A stretch of DNA of 64,000 nucleotides from an uncultured bacterium (GCA_902780525.1 CACZFL010000005.1:124001-188000); one strand, 5' to 3'. Positions 26,346-36,194 are shown, numbered from the stretch's first letter. The notes: generated from the letters alone by a model not told the origin. Numbers and translations: made by a program.

Positions 26346-27107
26346 ATGCTAAGCAAATATTTTAAAATTAAAACTGCATCTGATGAGTTTAGCAAAAATC
26401 TGGATATAATTTTTGAAGAGTTAAAAGGGAAAAAAGTTCTCTTATACGGTGCGGGAGACGGTTTTGTTGTCCTTAATAAAAAATATGATTTTAAACAAAA
26501 ATTAAATATTACGGGAATAGCGGATTTAAAATTTGAAAAAAATAATAAAAATCTCTTTATGGGGTTTAAAAAAGTTTTACCGAAGAATATTCCAAATGAG
26601 GATTTTGATTCTATTCTTATAACAAATGAGCAATCAAAGAAAATAGTGAAATACCTTAAGGAAAAATTAAGGCTAAATTGCGATATCAAAGCCCTGTTTG
26701 TGGAAGAAATTAAGGACGAACAAATAAATTTGAATTATTTGTATAAACATAAATTTGATAAAACCCTGCCAAAACTTGTTAAGGATATGAAGGGGAAAAA
26801 GGTTATTTTATATGGTGCCGGTGTGTTTTTAGAACTTATTAAAAAGTATTTTGATCTTTCAGACCTCAATATAACAGGAGTCTGTGATAAACGTTTTAAC
26901 AAACATGCAGAAGGCGAAACTTTTTTAGGTTGGAGGGTATTTAGTGTTGATGAAGCGGCTGAGCTGAATCCTGATTATATTTTGATTTCTACAAAAATGT
27001 ACGTTGGTTTGATACGTTCACTGGAACCGAGCGTGTTGAAAGACAAAAAATTCCGTCCTTTACTTAAAAAGAGCTTTATTACATTAATACAAGAAGCTTG
27101 GAGATAA
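26346..27107 (+). CDS. Duplicated Rossmann-like protein, unknown
   Basis: About 253 residues made of two similar halves. Each begins KGKKVxLYGAG and continues through LNITGxxD, then a segment ending in an Ile-rich strand (DSILITN in the first, DYILIST in the second). The GxG-type loop suggests nucleotide or nucleotide-sugar binding, but the catalytic function is unknown. ATG 26346 (GGGGA upstream) and TTG 26334 (GGGAG upstream) are both possible starts. It precedes a GT4 glycosyltransferase by 10 bases, pointing to surface glycan synthesis. Confidence 0.65.
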   Translation: MLSKYFKIKTASDEFSKNLDIIFEELKGKKVLLYGAGDGFVVLNKKYDFKQKLNITGIADLKFEKNNKNLFMGFKKVLPKNIPNEDFDSILITNEQSKKIVKYLKEKLRLNCDIKALFVEEIKDEQINLNYLYKHKFDKTLPKLVKDMKGKKVILYGAGVFLELIKKYFDLSDLNITGVCDKRFNKHAEGETFLGWRVFSVDEAAELNPDYILISTKMYVGLIRSLEPSVLKDKKFRPLLKKSFITLIQEAWR

Positions 27108-27117
27108 GTTTTGAACT

Positions 27118-28383
27118 ATGAGTAAAAAGAAATTCAAATTATTATATGATGCTGATACACTGAGCAGCGGTTTAGAAAAAACATCGTCACGTGCAGGAAT
27201 ATATTTTTGTTTTCTAAAAATACTTAAGGAAATGGCAAAAAGGGATGATTTGGATATTACACTTTTTGTTACTCCTAAAAATAAAAAAAGTGTACAAAAA
27301 GTAGTAAGATCGGAGATTCCGGGTAAAAAATTTAAAATGCTGACTTTGTGGCGTATTCCAAACAGAGATAAAATTGATGCGATTGCAAAAATTTGTTCTT
27401 CTGACAGAAATATTTTTCAGAGTGTTTTAGAGAGGTTTTTTATATATTCACACTACTTTTTAAATATTGTGTTACGTAAAATATATTGCTTCATATTGTC
27501 TTTTAATAAATATGATGCATTTTATTCATCAAATCTTACGATGTTTAATGCACGAAAAGAGTTGGGTGTAAAAAGGCAGTATGCTCTTTTGCACGATGTG
27601 ACACCGCTTTTATTCCCTTCATATTTTCCGCCTTCTTTTGAGTTTCAGTTTAAAGAGAGGATAGCGGTACTAAATAAAGACGATTATTATTTTACCAATT
27701 CCGAATACACAAGAAAAGATTTTCTGAAATATGTACCGCAAATTGACCCTGATAAAATAATAAATACTTATGTCGGTTGCAATGTGTCTTATACGGTAAA
27801 AGAAGGTGATTTGGAAAAGGTAAAACAAAAATATAATATTCCTCAGGGTAAAAAATATCTGTTTTCACTTTGTACTATAGAGGAGAGAAAAAATTTAATA
27901 AGAAATGTCCGGACATATATGCAATTTATTAAAAAGCATAATATTGATGACCTGATTTTTGTTATGGGTGGAGGTTACTGGCAGCATTTTATAGAAAAAT
28001 TAAATTTAGTAGTATCTGATTTGAGTACGGATAAAATTATAAAAACAGGATATGTTGATGATGAAGATTTACCCGTGTTGTTCAGCGGTGCGGAATGGTT
28101 TACCTATACATCGCAGTATGAAGGGTTTGGTTCTCCCGTTTTGGAAGCAATGAATTGCGGCTGCCCGGTTATAACATCAAATAATTCTTCGCTTCCCGAA
28201 GTTATCGGAGATGCGGGAATACAAATCGACTGGGACAGTGATGAGCAGCATATAGAAGCTTATGAAAAATATTATTTTAATGATGAGCTCAGAAAAGAAA
28301 ACTCCAAAAAAGGCATAGAACGGGCAAAATTGTTTACTTGGAAAAAGACTGTTGATAAAATGCTTGAAGTAATGATAAAGTGA
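27118..28383 (+). CDS. Glycosyltransferase family 4
   Basis: A 421-residue GT-B glycosyltransferase, probably adding sugars to a surface polysaccharide. The donor site has the E-x7-E pattern in YEGFGSPVLEAM (about 335-346), followed by GCPVITSNNSSLPEVIGDAG. The N-terminal domain includes LLHDVTPLLFPSYF and a long middle insertion with hydrophobic residues near 95-125 that may contact the membrane. Operon partner of the duplicated Rossmann protein. Confidence 0.9.
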   Translation: MSKKKFKLLYDADTLSSGLEKTSSRAGIYFCFLKILKEMAKRDDLDITLFVTPKNKKSVQKVVRSEIPGKKFKMLTLWRIPNRDKIDAIAKICSSDRNIFQSVLERFFIYSHYFLNIVLRKIYCFILSFNKYDAFYSSNLTMFNARKELGVKRQYALLHDVTPLLFPSYFPPSFEFQFKERIAVLNKDDYYFTNSEYTRKDFLKYVPQIDPDKIINTYVGCNVSYTVKEGDLEKVKQKYNIPQGKKYLFSLCTIEERKNLIRNVRTYMQFIKKHNIDDLIFVMGGGYWQHFIEKLNLVVSDLSTDKIIKTGYVDDEDLPVLFSGAEWFTYTSQYEGFGSPVLEAMNCGCPVITSNNSSLPEVIGDAGIQIDWDSDEQHIEAYEKYYFNDELRKENSKKGIERAKLFTWKKTVDKMLEVMIK

Positions 28384-28416
28384 CCCCCTTAAAAAGAGTA
28401 TTTTCAACTTATTTGC

Positions 28417-28445
28417 TTGATTTTTTAATGAAAAAACACTAGAAT
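28417..28445 (+). promoter_or_regulatory. Promoter of relA/spoT, close to its ATG
   Basis: TTGATT (28417-28422), 17-base spacer, TAGAAT (28440-28445). The start site would fall about three bases before the ATG at 28455, and no ribosome site is visible. A leaderless mRNA is predicted. Confidence 0.55.
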
Positions 28446-28454
28446 AACTGTATT

Positions 28455-30665
28455 ATGGAACAGTATAAAATTTCGTTTGATGAAATAAAAGAACTTCTGG
28501 TTGAACAAAAGTACCACGATGAAGATATTGAAGAACTTGAAAAGGCATTTGAGTTTGCCAAAAAGCTTCATGCCGGTCAGTACAGAGTTTCAGAAGAACC
28601 TTATATTATACATCCGATAGAAGTTGTAAAAATTCTTATTGGTCTGAGAGCTGATAAAGATACATTGATAGCAGGTTTTTTGCACGATATCTTGGAAGAC
28701 ACTGATACAGAGCCGGAAGAGATACAGGAGCTTTTTGGAGAAGATGTTTTAAATCTTGTTCAGGGAGTTACGAAACTCGGAAAACTCCAGTTTAAGTCAA
28801 CGGAAGAACGTCAGGCGGAAAACTTCAGAAGAATGTTTATTGCAATGGCTTCTGATGTAAGAATAATTTTTCTTAAACTTGCTGACAGGCTTCATAATAT
28901 GCGAACGCTCAATTATATGGCGCCTGCAAAACAGCAGAGGATTGCACAGGAAACTCTTGATATCTTTGCTCCGCTTGCTAACCGTTTAGGTGTCGGTAAA
29001 ATTAAAGCAGAGCTTGAGGACTTGTCGCTAAAATACCTGCATCCCGATAAATATTATGAAATTGCTCAGCTTGTATCACAGAAAAAAGCAGAACGTGAAA
29101 TAACCGTCAAGCATCTGATAGACAGTATTTCACAAGATGTTAAAGCAAGCGGAATAAATGCAACTATTACAGGCAGAGCAAAACACTATTACAGTATTTA
29201 TAAGAAAATGAACAGGCTGAATGTAGCGTTCCACGATTTGTACGATATTACAGCTGTTCGTGTAATTGTTGATACGGAAAAAGAATGTTATGAAGTTTTA
29301 GGGCTTATTCATTCCAGATTTAAGCCTATACCGGGCAGATTTAAAGATTATATTGCAATGCCAAAAGGCAACATGTATCAATCATTGCATACATCTGTTA
29401 TAGGTCCGCGTCAAAAACCTCTGGAAGTTCAGATAAGAACCTGGGAAATGCATGAAATTGCTGAATATGGTGTTGCGGCTCACTGGAGATATAAAGAAAA
29501 AGGCTCTCAAAAAGCGGATTCGGCTAATGATGTTAAGTTCTCATGGATGAGGAAACTAGTTGAATACAATAAAGATACAAAAGACGCAGCGGATTATGTT
29601 GATTCCGTTAAACTGGATTTGTTTTCTGACCAGGTATTTGCATTCACCCCGGGCGGTGATGTTATTGATTTACCTCAGGGTGCAACTCCTGTTGACTTTG
29701 CATACCGTATTCACTCGGATGTCGGTCATAAAACAGTAGGTGCATTGATTAACGGACGTATCGCACAACTTGATACAAAGCTTAAAAACGGCGATATCGT
29801 TGAGATTATGACGTCTAAAGTTGCGGCTCCGCGCTTAGACTGGCTTCACTTTGTTGTTACAAAGCAGGCAGCATCAAGAATACGCAGCTGGTATAAAAAG
29901 AATAAACGCGAAGACCATATTAATATCGGAAAGGCAAACCTTGAACACGAACTTACAAAAGCAATTTTTGATGAATATGTCAAAGAAGGCGAATTTGATA
30001 AAGTTGCAAAGCAGATGAACTATGTAAGTGCAGACGATTTGTTTGCAGCATTAGGGTACGGCGAAACTACATTAAACAAGATTATTAACAGACTTAAAAA
30101 ACCGGTTGTTAAACAGGAAGGCGAAGGCGTTCATCAACATAAACCCAGAAAAGCTTCTGAAAAAGATATTGTCGGCTTAGAGGGGCTTTTATATTCATTT
30201 GCGCGATGCTGTTCTCCTATTCCCGGCGAACCGATAGTAGGTGTTGTTACTCGTTCAAAAGGCGTTACTGTTCACAGGCTGGATTGTAAAACTTTAGAAA
30301 ATATTCCTGTTGAGCGACTTATGGATATTCAATGGTCAGGGAATAATATTAATAAGACTTACAGCACTACAATCCGTATTGAAACAGGCGAACGTTTGGG
30401 AATGCTCAAAGATGTTATTGGTGTTGTTTCCGATAATAATACAAATATTAACTCAGCAAACGTTAAATCTAAGGGTAAAGTGGGTATAATTGAACTTGGT
30501 ATAGAGCTTGATAATATTGATACTCTCAGACGTGTAATGACAGCTCTTCAGGCAATGCCTGACGTATTAAGCGTTAAGAGAATACAAACTTCATTTAATC
30601 AGGCACCTCAGCAGTTTACCAAAAAGAATAAACAAAAACAGCCGCCAAAGAAGAACCATAATTAG
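28455..30665 (+). CDS. relA: Bifunctional (p)ppGpp synthetase/hydrolase (Rel)
   Basis: A 736-residue long RSH enzyme of the stringent response. The HD hydrolase domain is intact (HP at 53, H77-D78, E81-D82 in FLHDILEDT). The synthetase domain (about 225-350) carries RFKD at about 295-298, the RxKD form found in bifunctional Rel rather than the ExDD form of monofunctional RelA. A TGS domain (about 395-455), a zinc-finger/CC region (RCCSPIPGE) and a C-terminal ACT domain (about 640-710) follow. Converges on speB with a four-base overlap. Confidence 0.96.
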   Translation: MEQYKISFDEIKELLVEQKYHDEDIEELEKAFEFAKKLHAGQYRVSEEPYIIHPIEVVKILIGLRADKDTLIAGFLHDILEDTDTEPEEIQELFGEDVLNLVQGVTKLGKLQFKSTEERQAENFRRMFIAMASDVRIIFLKLADRLHNMRTLNYMAPAKQQRIAQETLDIFAPLANRLGVGKIKAELEDLSLKYLHPDKYYEIAQLVSQKKAEREITVKHLIDSISQDVKASGINATITGRAKHYYSIYKKMNRLNVAFHDLYDITAVRVIVDTEKECYEVLGLIHSRFKPIPGRFKDYIAMPKGNMYQSLHTSVIGPRQKPLEVQIRTWEMHEIAEYGVAAHWRYKEKGSQKADSANDVKFSWMRKLVEYNKDTKDAADYVDSVKLDLFSDQVFAFTPGGDVIDLPQGATPVDFAYRIHSDVGHKTVGALINGRIAQLDTKLKNGDIVEIMTSKVAAPRLDWLHFVVTKQAASRIRSWYKKNKREDHINIGKANLEHELTKAIFDEYVKEGEFDKVAKQMNYVSADDLFAALGYGETTLNKIINRLKKPVVKQEGEGVHQHKPRKASEKDIVGLEGLLYSFARCCSPIPGEPIVGVVTRSKGVTVHRLDCKTLENIPVERLMDIQWSGNNINKTYSTTIRIETGERLGMLKDVIGVVSDNNTNINSANVKSKGKVGIIELGIELDNIDTLRRVMTALQAMPDVLSVKRIQTSFNQAPQQFTKKNKQKQPPKKNHN

Positions 30666-31501
30666 CTCATAGCCATTAAGAGTTCTCTTATAACTTTTGT
30701 TGCAACAGCTGTTGAAGCTCCGCTTGAGTCATAGTCTGGTGCAAGTTCAACTACGTCTGCACCTATAATGTTGAATTTTGAGATGTATTTGAACCATCCA
30801 AGGAGTTCATTGAAGGTTAAACCGCCGACTTCAGGGGTTCCTGTGCCAGGCATTATTGAAGTATCAAGTACATCAAGATCAACCGTTACAAAGATATTTT
30901 TGTCTTTTAAGCAGTCTAAATCTTCGTATTTTGTTGCTCTGGTGTTGTATTTAGACATCAGCTCAAACTCGTCTTTCATTCCTGAGCGGATACCTATTTG
31001 TTTAAGATTCTCAAACCCTATTATGTTCCCTGAATGTCTGATAACGGCGGAGTGTGAGAGTTCTTCTCCAAGATACTCTTCTCTTAGGTCAGTATGTGCG
31101 TCAAAATGAATAATAGCAAGGTTATCATAAAACTTTGAAACGGCTTTAATCTCAGGCAAAGTTACAAGATGCTCGCCGCCGATTCCGAAAACCTTTTTGC
31201 CGTCTTTATAAATATCTTCAACATTTTTTTCTATTAAATCAAGTGACTTAACAGTATTACCCAAAGGAAACTCCAAATCACCTGCATCGTGAAAATTGCA
31301 GTCCTCAAGGTGTTTGTCAAAGTAAGGAGAATATTCTTCCAACCCCCAGCTTGCCAGTCTTATTTGCTCAGGCGCAAATCTTGACCCCGGACGGTAAGAT
31401 ACAGTGCCGTCGAAAGGTAATCCTAACATAACTACCTCAGATGATGCATAATCCTTGTTTTCACCCATCCAATTTCTGTCTAAAAACGGTCCTCTTAACA
31501 T
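30662..31501 (-). CDS. speB: Agmatinase/ureohydrolase SpeB
   Basis: A 279-residue manganese ureohydrolase, most likely agmatinase (agmatine to putrescine and urea). Metal ligands lie in GIGGEHLVT, HFDAHTDLRE, TVDLDVLD and ELAPDYDSSGAST, all present. AGGAG precedes the ATG. An inverted repeat at 31518-31536 lies just upstream and may control it. Arginase or guanidinobutyrase activity cannot be excluded from sequence. Confidence 0.88.
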   Translation of the reverse strand: MLRGPFLDRNWMGENKDYASSEVVMLGLPFDGTVSYRPGSRFAPEQIRLASWGLEEYSPYFDKHLEDCNFHDAGDLEFPLGNTVKSLDLIEKNVEDIYKDGKKVFGIGGEHLVTLPEIKAVSKFYDNLAIIHFDAHTDLREEYLGEELSHSAVIRHSGNIIGFENLKQIGIRSGMKDEFELMSKYNTRATKYEDLDCLKDKNIFVTVDLDVLDTSIMPGTGTPEVGGLTFNELLGWFKYISKFNIIGADVVELAPDYDSSGASTAVATKVIRELLMAMS

Positions 31502-31517
31502 ACTTTCTCCTTTTAGC

Positions 31518-31536
31518 TATTGTATTTTATACAATA
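31518..31536. promoter_or_regulatory. Palindrome upstream of speB
   Basis: TATTGTAT and ATACAATA separated by TTT, a perfect 8-base inverted repeat 17 bases before the speB ATG. It is a plausible operator. It is too AT-rich for a strong terminator and lacks a T tract. Confidence 0.45.
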
Positions 31537-31564
31537 CAATAAAGAAGAAGAAGGGTAAAGTAAT

Positions 31565-32935
31565 TTATGCTACGTTATCTCTGCGTTCTTCGACTTCGTC
31601 TTTTACTTTTTGTGTTGCATCGTAGCTTCTGCCCTTCCAACCGATGCTTAACAAATGTTCGAACGTTGAAGTTTCAAGAGTTTGAACCAAATCATTAAAG
31701 AATTCGCCTGTTGCATTAAGAAGAATATTACCCTGCATTGCAGTATTCATAAGTTTATATTTTTTAATTGCGACTTGTTCAAGATATTCTGATACTTTTA
31801 CTTTTCCTGTAAATATATCTTTTATAATATTAGTGCCATCATCACCGGTGATTGTATCGTAATTGACAGCACCTGTGTCAGAAGTGTCTGCGGTTTCGCC
31901 TTTCTTGACAACTATCGGTTCAGGAGTCGAGGCTTCTTCAAGACTCTGTCTGATTGTCTTTATTTTTTCTTCTGATTTAGATATAACTTCTTCCGAAGCT
32001 GTTTTGAACTTTCCTGATTCGTCTGTTGCAGATTTTTCAGCTAATTCTTGTACTTTATCAGAAAATTTATTTTCACTTAGTTTGTCAAGAATTTCAGTTA
32101 ATTTCTTCTTATCTATATTCAAATCATCAGGGTTATTAGAAATGAATTTTGCCATTTCTTCCAGGAATAAATTATAACTTGGTAATTCTTTGAAAAAGTT
32201 ATTAGCCTGAGTAATAAATTCCTCTTTTTCTTCCTCTGATAAATTCTCATTACCCGTAACGCCCTGTGTAATATTTACACCTATTTGTACAAGTTCACAG
32301 TATTGTTTAATAACAGATTTTTCATCTTCAGTGAGACTGTCAATCAGTTTTTGACGTTCTTCCTCTGACAAGCTGTTTTTATATACTTTATCTATAATAT
32401 CTTGATGTTTATGGTAAAAAGCATAAACTTTTTCTTCATATTCATTGAATAATTTTTGAGTACCAGGAACTGACATATGTTCAATGATTTCTTTTTGAAC
32501 ATTAGAACTTAAATCCTTAAGAGTATTTAAATCTATACTGTCAGCACAAGCTTTTGCTTTTTCTTTGTCTTTAAAACTTTCAAAAAATATTTTTATCAGG
32601 TTTTGATTTGTTTGGAAGTCTTTTAAAATAGAATTTATTTTTGTTGCTTTTTCTTCATCAGTCATACTGCTGAGCATAAGACTAAAGTGTTTTTCAATAA
32701 TATTAGCATCAATTTTGTCAAAAGGCTTATTATATTCTTTTGCTAATGTTTCTTTAAAGTTTTCCGGTGTTAATTCTGAATTTGAGTTAACATTACAAAC
32801 TGCAGTAACTTCTTTAGAATCTTTTTCAGCTTCTTTAATTATATCTATATTATTCTCTGATGTAGCTGCTTTGATAGTTGGGTTATTTAGTATATTGTGA
32901 GATGAAGAAGCAGCATTAGTAGGCGAGATTGACAT
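31565..32935 (-). CDS. Lineage-specific helical protein, Ser/Asn-rich start
   Basis: A 456-residue acidic, mostly helical protein of unknown function. It opens with Ser/Asn/Ala-rich sequence (MSISPTNAASSSHNILNNPT) without a signal peptide. Short helices with an E-E-x-K/R pattern recur (TDEEKATKI, SEEERQKLIDSL, TEDEKSV, SEEEKEEF). A conserved-looking C-terminus (STFEHLLSIGWKGRSYDA) follows a linker. Such non-Sec starts are seen in flagellar or type III secreted proteins, but that is only a suggestion. Upstream of speB on the same strand. Confidence 0.65.
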   Translation of the reverse strand: MSISPTNAASSSHNILNNPTIKAATSENNIDIIKEAEKDSKEVTAVCNVNSNSELTPENFKETLAKEYNKPFDKIDANIIEKHFSLMLSSMTDEEKATKINSILKDFQTNQNLIKIFFESFKDKEKAKACADSIDLNTLKDLSSNVQKEIIEHMSVPGTQKLFNEYEEKVYAFYHKHQDIIDKVYKNSLSEEERQKLIDSLTEDEKSVIKQYCELVQIGVNITQGVTGNENLSEEEKEEFITQANNFFKELPSYNLFLEEMAKFISNNPDDLNIDKKKLTEILDKLSENKFSDKVQELAEKSATDESGKFKTASEEVISKSEEKIKTIRQSLEEASTPEPIVVKKGETADTSDTGAVNYDTITGDDGTNIIKDIFTGKVKVSEYLEQVAIKKYKLMNTAMQGNILLNATGEFFNDLVQTLETSTFEHLLSIGWKGRSYDATQKVKDEVEERRDNVA

Positions 32936-32993
32936 CTTGCTTGTTCCTCATGTATTTATTATTGGGATAAGTTTTATTTAAACGAACATGAAT

Positions 32994-33033
32994 ATAAAAA
33001 AAAAATAAGTGTATGAATTTCACTTATTTTTTC
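32994..33033 (-). terminator. Terminator of the gene at 33070-33915
   Basis: An 11-base-pair AT-rich stem (33001-33011 with 33021-33031) and nine-base loop, with A tract on one side and T tract on the other. It can act on both strands; the minus-strand gene ending at 33070 is the obvious user. Confidence 0.75.
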
Positions 33034-33069
33034 TTTTGTTACAAAACTTAACATTTTTAAATTAAAAAT

Positions 33070-33915
33070 TTATCTGTTTCTGGGACTAACTGTGTTCATC
33101 CAGTCATCATAGTACACAGATAATCCTGAATAATTGTCGAAATGGCTGTCTTTACCAAAAAAGTTACAGTTTGTTAAAGATTTTTTAATTAATATTTTAT
33201 CAAGGACAAATATTTTATAAGCAATAAGATCAGACATTGACATATTATCTGTTCTGTCTTTAGTGTATTTACGCTTATAATCATCTACTTCAACGTGATA
33301 ATCAATAAGATCTTCGACGCTAAAACCGGCTTTTTTTTCAGCTATTAAATCAATTCGTTCTAATACCTCTTTTGCTGTTGGTTTATGGTCAAAGTTTAAA
33401 AGTTGTACCAATACCGGGCTGTATTCATTCTCAAGCCATTTTGTTACCTTATCTGCATTAGGGATAACTGATTTGTAAAATTGCGGACCTGTTTCTTTTA
33501 CTTCTTTAGCCAGTTGCGGATTTACCCTTGCAAGAGTAGTGTTATCTGCCTGAAGCAATACAAATAATTGTTGTCTGTCTAACTCATGCTGAATCCTTGC
33601 ACTGGCAAGAAAAGTTCCGTATTGTTTATAAAAATCGTTTACTATATTATTTACCATTTGTACTTCATTAGAATTAGCTGCAAATTTTTTGTACATAGTT
33701 TCAAGTTTCATATTGTGAACACTTGTGACTGATGATTGCTGTACCCCCTGCAAACTTGCAGCTCTGAGTGCTGCTGCACCTTCTTTTGAGACAATTTCTG
33801 TCTGATTAGGTGTTTTATTTACGGTTGTTATAGGATTTGTTGCCTTCAGAGCAACTGCTCCCATTAATAATCCGCCTAATATACCTGCTTTTGCTATTTT
33901 GTTGATTGCAACCAT
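33070..33915 (-). CDS. Exported hypothetical protein
   Basis: A 281-residue protein with a hydrophobic N-terminal segment (AGILGGLLMGAVALKA, about 9-24) that looks like a signal peptide or anchor. The remainder is helical and charged, with no family recognised. AGGAG lies upstream of the ATG. It is followed by its own terminator. Confidence 0.65.
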   Translation of the reverse strand: MVAINKIAKAGILGGLLMGAVALKATNPITTVNKTPNQTEIVSKEGAAALRAASLQGVQQSSVTSVHNMKLETMYKKFAANSNEVQMVNNIVNDFYKQYGTFLASARIQHELDRQQLFVLLQADNTTLARVNPQLAKEVKETGPQFYKSVIPNADKVTKWLENEYSPVLVQLLNFDHKPTAKEVLERIDLIAEKKAGFSVEDLIDYHVEVDDYKRKYTKDRTDNMSMSDLIAYKIFVLDKILIKKSLTNCNFFGKDSHFDNYSGLSVYYDDWMNTVSPRNR

Positions 33916-34040
33916 AATTCAAACTCCTAAAATATTGTACTTATATATAGTAATATATCATCTAAAAAATTTTTTTGCTAAAATTTTTACATTTATTAAT
34001 TTTTAGAACTTTTTATAAATTATTTACGTTTTACATGATG

Positions 34041-34061
34041 TATAATTATTTTAAACAGGAG
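34041..34061 (+). promoter_or_regulatory. -10 box and ribosome site of the vWA gene
   Basis: TATAAT at 34041-34046 with no convincing -35 at 17 bases; AGGAG at 34057-34061. Predicted leader is only about 16 bases. Confidence 0.5.
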
Positions 34062-34068
34062 AAAAATT

Positions 34069-34980
34069 ATGAATAAAAGAATTCCGATATTGATATTAAC
34101 AGGTGTGATTATTGCAACGACAGCCGTTTTTGCCGCAAAATATACGGTAAATACTTCAGGTACCGTAAAAACTCAGTCGGGACAGGTAATTACTTCTCCT
34201 GCAAACAGTGTTAACCAAAACTTTTTTAACAATTATACTGCCGCAAATTATGTAAACAATAATGTTGTAAACCAAAATCAGGTTGGTATGATTGAGATAG
34301 TTATGGATTTTTCCGGCAGTATGTCAAACTGGATTGCAGTAGCTAAAAGAAGTATGACTGCTATTGTTGCACAGATTCCTTCTTCAACAAAAATCGGGTT
34401 CAGAGTATTCGGACACGATTCAGACGGTTCAAATCCGACAAGTATTCATACCTTGCAGGATGTTAAAAAGATTGTTAAGAAAGGAAATAAATTTACTGTT
34501 GTAACTGAAAAAAGTCCTCTTGGTACAACAAGAGGCGCATGTAGTGCAACAAAACAGGTTGCTCCTATTATTAGTGCTAACTCAAACTCTATTCTTTATG
34601 GTATGAACTCTGTTGATATAGGCGGTGCAACACCGCTCGTTTATGCGCTGGATAGAGCTGCATATCAGGATTTTGCCAATTATGATACAACTACTCCAAA
34701 GAAAATTGTCCTTATAACAGATGGCGGTGAAAATTGTGGAGGCGATCCGTGTGCATTTGCTCGTTCACTAATGAGAAAACGCTCAGATATTCATATAGAT
34801 GTTGTTCTTGTTTCATCTTATTCAAAATCGCTTTCTTGTCTTGCTTCTACTACAGGCGGTCACCTGTATAACATTGATAATCTGGGTGATTTTACAAATA
34901 CAATGACAAAAACTATTCAGTCACAGCCTGCAACTCAGCAGGAAATCAAAAAACAAAGCTACGAATTCATCGCTGAATAG
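34069..34980 (+). CDS. Secreted von Willebrand factor A domain protein
   Basis: A 303-residue exported protein. A signal peptide (about 1-22, ending VFAA) precedes an Asn/Thr-rich stretch (about 25-72), then a vWA domain. The metal-ion-dependent adhesion site is complete: D80-x-S82-x-S84 (DFSGSMS), T188 in GGATPL and D218 in ITDGGEN. Four Cys (about 158, 223, 228 and one in SLSCLAS) could form disulphides. vWA proteins bind protein ligands at surfaces; the partner here is unknown. Confidence 0.85.
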   Translation: MNKRIPILILTGVIIATTAVFAAKYTVNTSGTVKTQSGQVITSPANSVNQNFFNNYTAANYVNNNVVNQNQVGMIEIVMDFSGSMSNWIAVAKRSMTAIVAQIPSSTKIGFRVFGHDSDGSNPTSIHTLQDVKKIVKKGNKFTVVTEKSPLGTTRGACSATKQVAPIISANSNSILYGMNSVDIGGATPLVYALDRAAYQDFANYDTTTPKKIVLITDGGENCGGDPCAFARSLMRKRSDIHIDVVLVSSYSKSLSCLASTTGGHLYNIDNLGDFTNTMTKTIQSQPATQQEIKKQSYEFIAE

Positions 34981-35018
34981 GGGTAAATATAAAAATTACC
35001 TGATTTATTCCGATATTT

Positions 35019-36194
35019 TTATAAAACTTCTACTATGCGTTTAATATCTTCGCTTGTAATATGACTCAGAGCTTGTTTTTTGTGTTCGTCGTTTAAAGCA
35101 TTTTTTTCTTTTAACACACTCAATACTTTAAGCAATAATGTCTGATTAGAACTGTCTAAAAGTGTTTCAAGTTCTTCTATATCATTAATATAATCAACTG
35201 CAAAAAATACAAAGTCACTTTCTTCATAGAGTTCATCATATAAAAGGCTGTTTAATTTGTTGACGTTTACCCCTCTGAAGAATTTGTTTATATTTGATAT
35301 CTCATCTTTTGTATTTTTGTCACAGTCAAAAAGGTATTCTTCGTTCTCTTCCAGCGATTCAAACTTTTCCTTAGCCATTCTGAGTAATAGAGCAGAAGAG
35401 CTGGTAAGGTTTTCGTAATACAGATTTTCAAATATTTCAAGCAGATTATAATCTATAACTGCAGAAGGCTGAAGAATCTCAGGTATAGCATTAACAATAT
35501 TGCATAATATCAACACTGCCAAATCAAAATCCTGCGCAAACATAGTTTCCAGTTCAACCAAAAACGGAATTTCTGCTGCAATATTTTCGGATAATGATGA
35601 TTTTTTCATAACATCAATAATACTTGGCAAAGTATCTTTTGCACCATATGTCACAAGGAACTTAACTGCATTATACTGTTCAAACTCATCTTTGGATTTA
35701 AGTCTTTTTATTGCATTTTCCTTAGATATGCTGTCATTTACCGCAGATAAGACTTCTATTGCGTTGTTGCTGACAGCACCATCGTCAGACATAGCAGCTT
35801 CTCTTACAGCCGGCAGAATATCATCCAACTTTTCCTTTGAAAGCAAAGATAAAAACTTAAGAGCATAAGCTTTATTTGAGTTATTGCCCGATAAGAAAAA
35901 CTTCTTGATTTCTGGCAGCAAATCTTCTCCGCCATATTCATATAATATATTTGCAACCAAACTGTCATAAGACTGTGAGTGGTAATCAAAGAAACTGAGT
36001 AAATTTATATAATTTTGCTTATTGCATGCATTTGCAATACGTTTTGCAACATTAGACTTTATAAAGTCAAACAAAAAATCATCCTGTTTGACAAGTTTTT
36101 TAAATAACTCAATATCAGGAGTATCAACAAGTATTTTAGCTGCCTGTTCAAACTCAACAGGGTTTTTCCCTGTAAGTGCTTTAAATAAGTCCAT
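35019..36194 (-). CDS. HEAT-repeat-like scaffold protein
   Basis: A 391-residue soluble protein of repeated helix pairs. Segments such as DLLPEIKKFFLSGNNSNKAY, DILPAVREAAMSDDGAVSNN and DTLPSIIDVMKKSSLS share the HEAT pattern with about 30-40 residues per repeat. The second half is less regular. It lies six bases after the DprA-like gene on the same strand, so they are probably co-transcribed. Function unknown; a protein-protein scaffold is the usual role. Confidence 0.7.
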   Translation of the reverse strand: MDLFKALTGKNPVEFEQAAKILVDTPDIELFKKLVKQDDFLFDFIKSNVAKRIANACNKQNYINLLSFFDYHSQSYDSLVANILYEYGGEDLLPEIKKFFLSGNNSNKAYALKFLSLLSKEKLDDILPAVREAAMSDDGAVSNNAIEVLSAVNDSISKENAIKRLKSKDEFEQYNAVKFLVTYGAKDTLPSIIDVMKKSSLSENIAAEIPFLVELETMFAQDFDLAVLILCNIVNAIPEILQPSAVIDYNLLEIFENLYYENLTSSSALLLRMAKEKFESLEENEEYLFDCDKNTKDEISNINKFFRGVNVNKLNSLLYDELYEESDFVFFAVDYINDIEELETLLDSSNQTLLLKVLSVLKEKNALNDEHKKQALSHITSEDIKRIVEVL

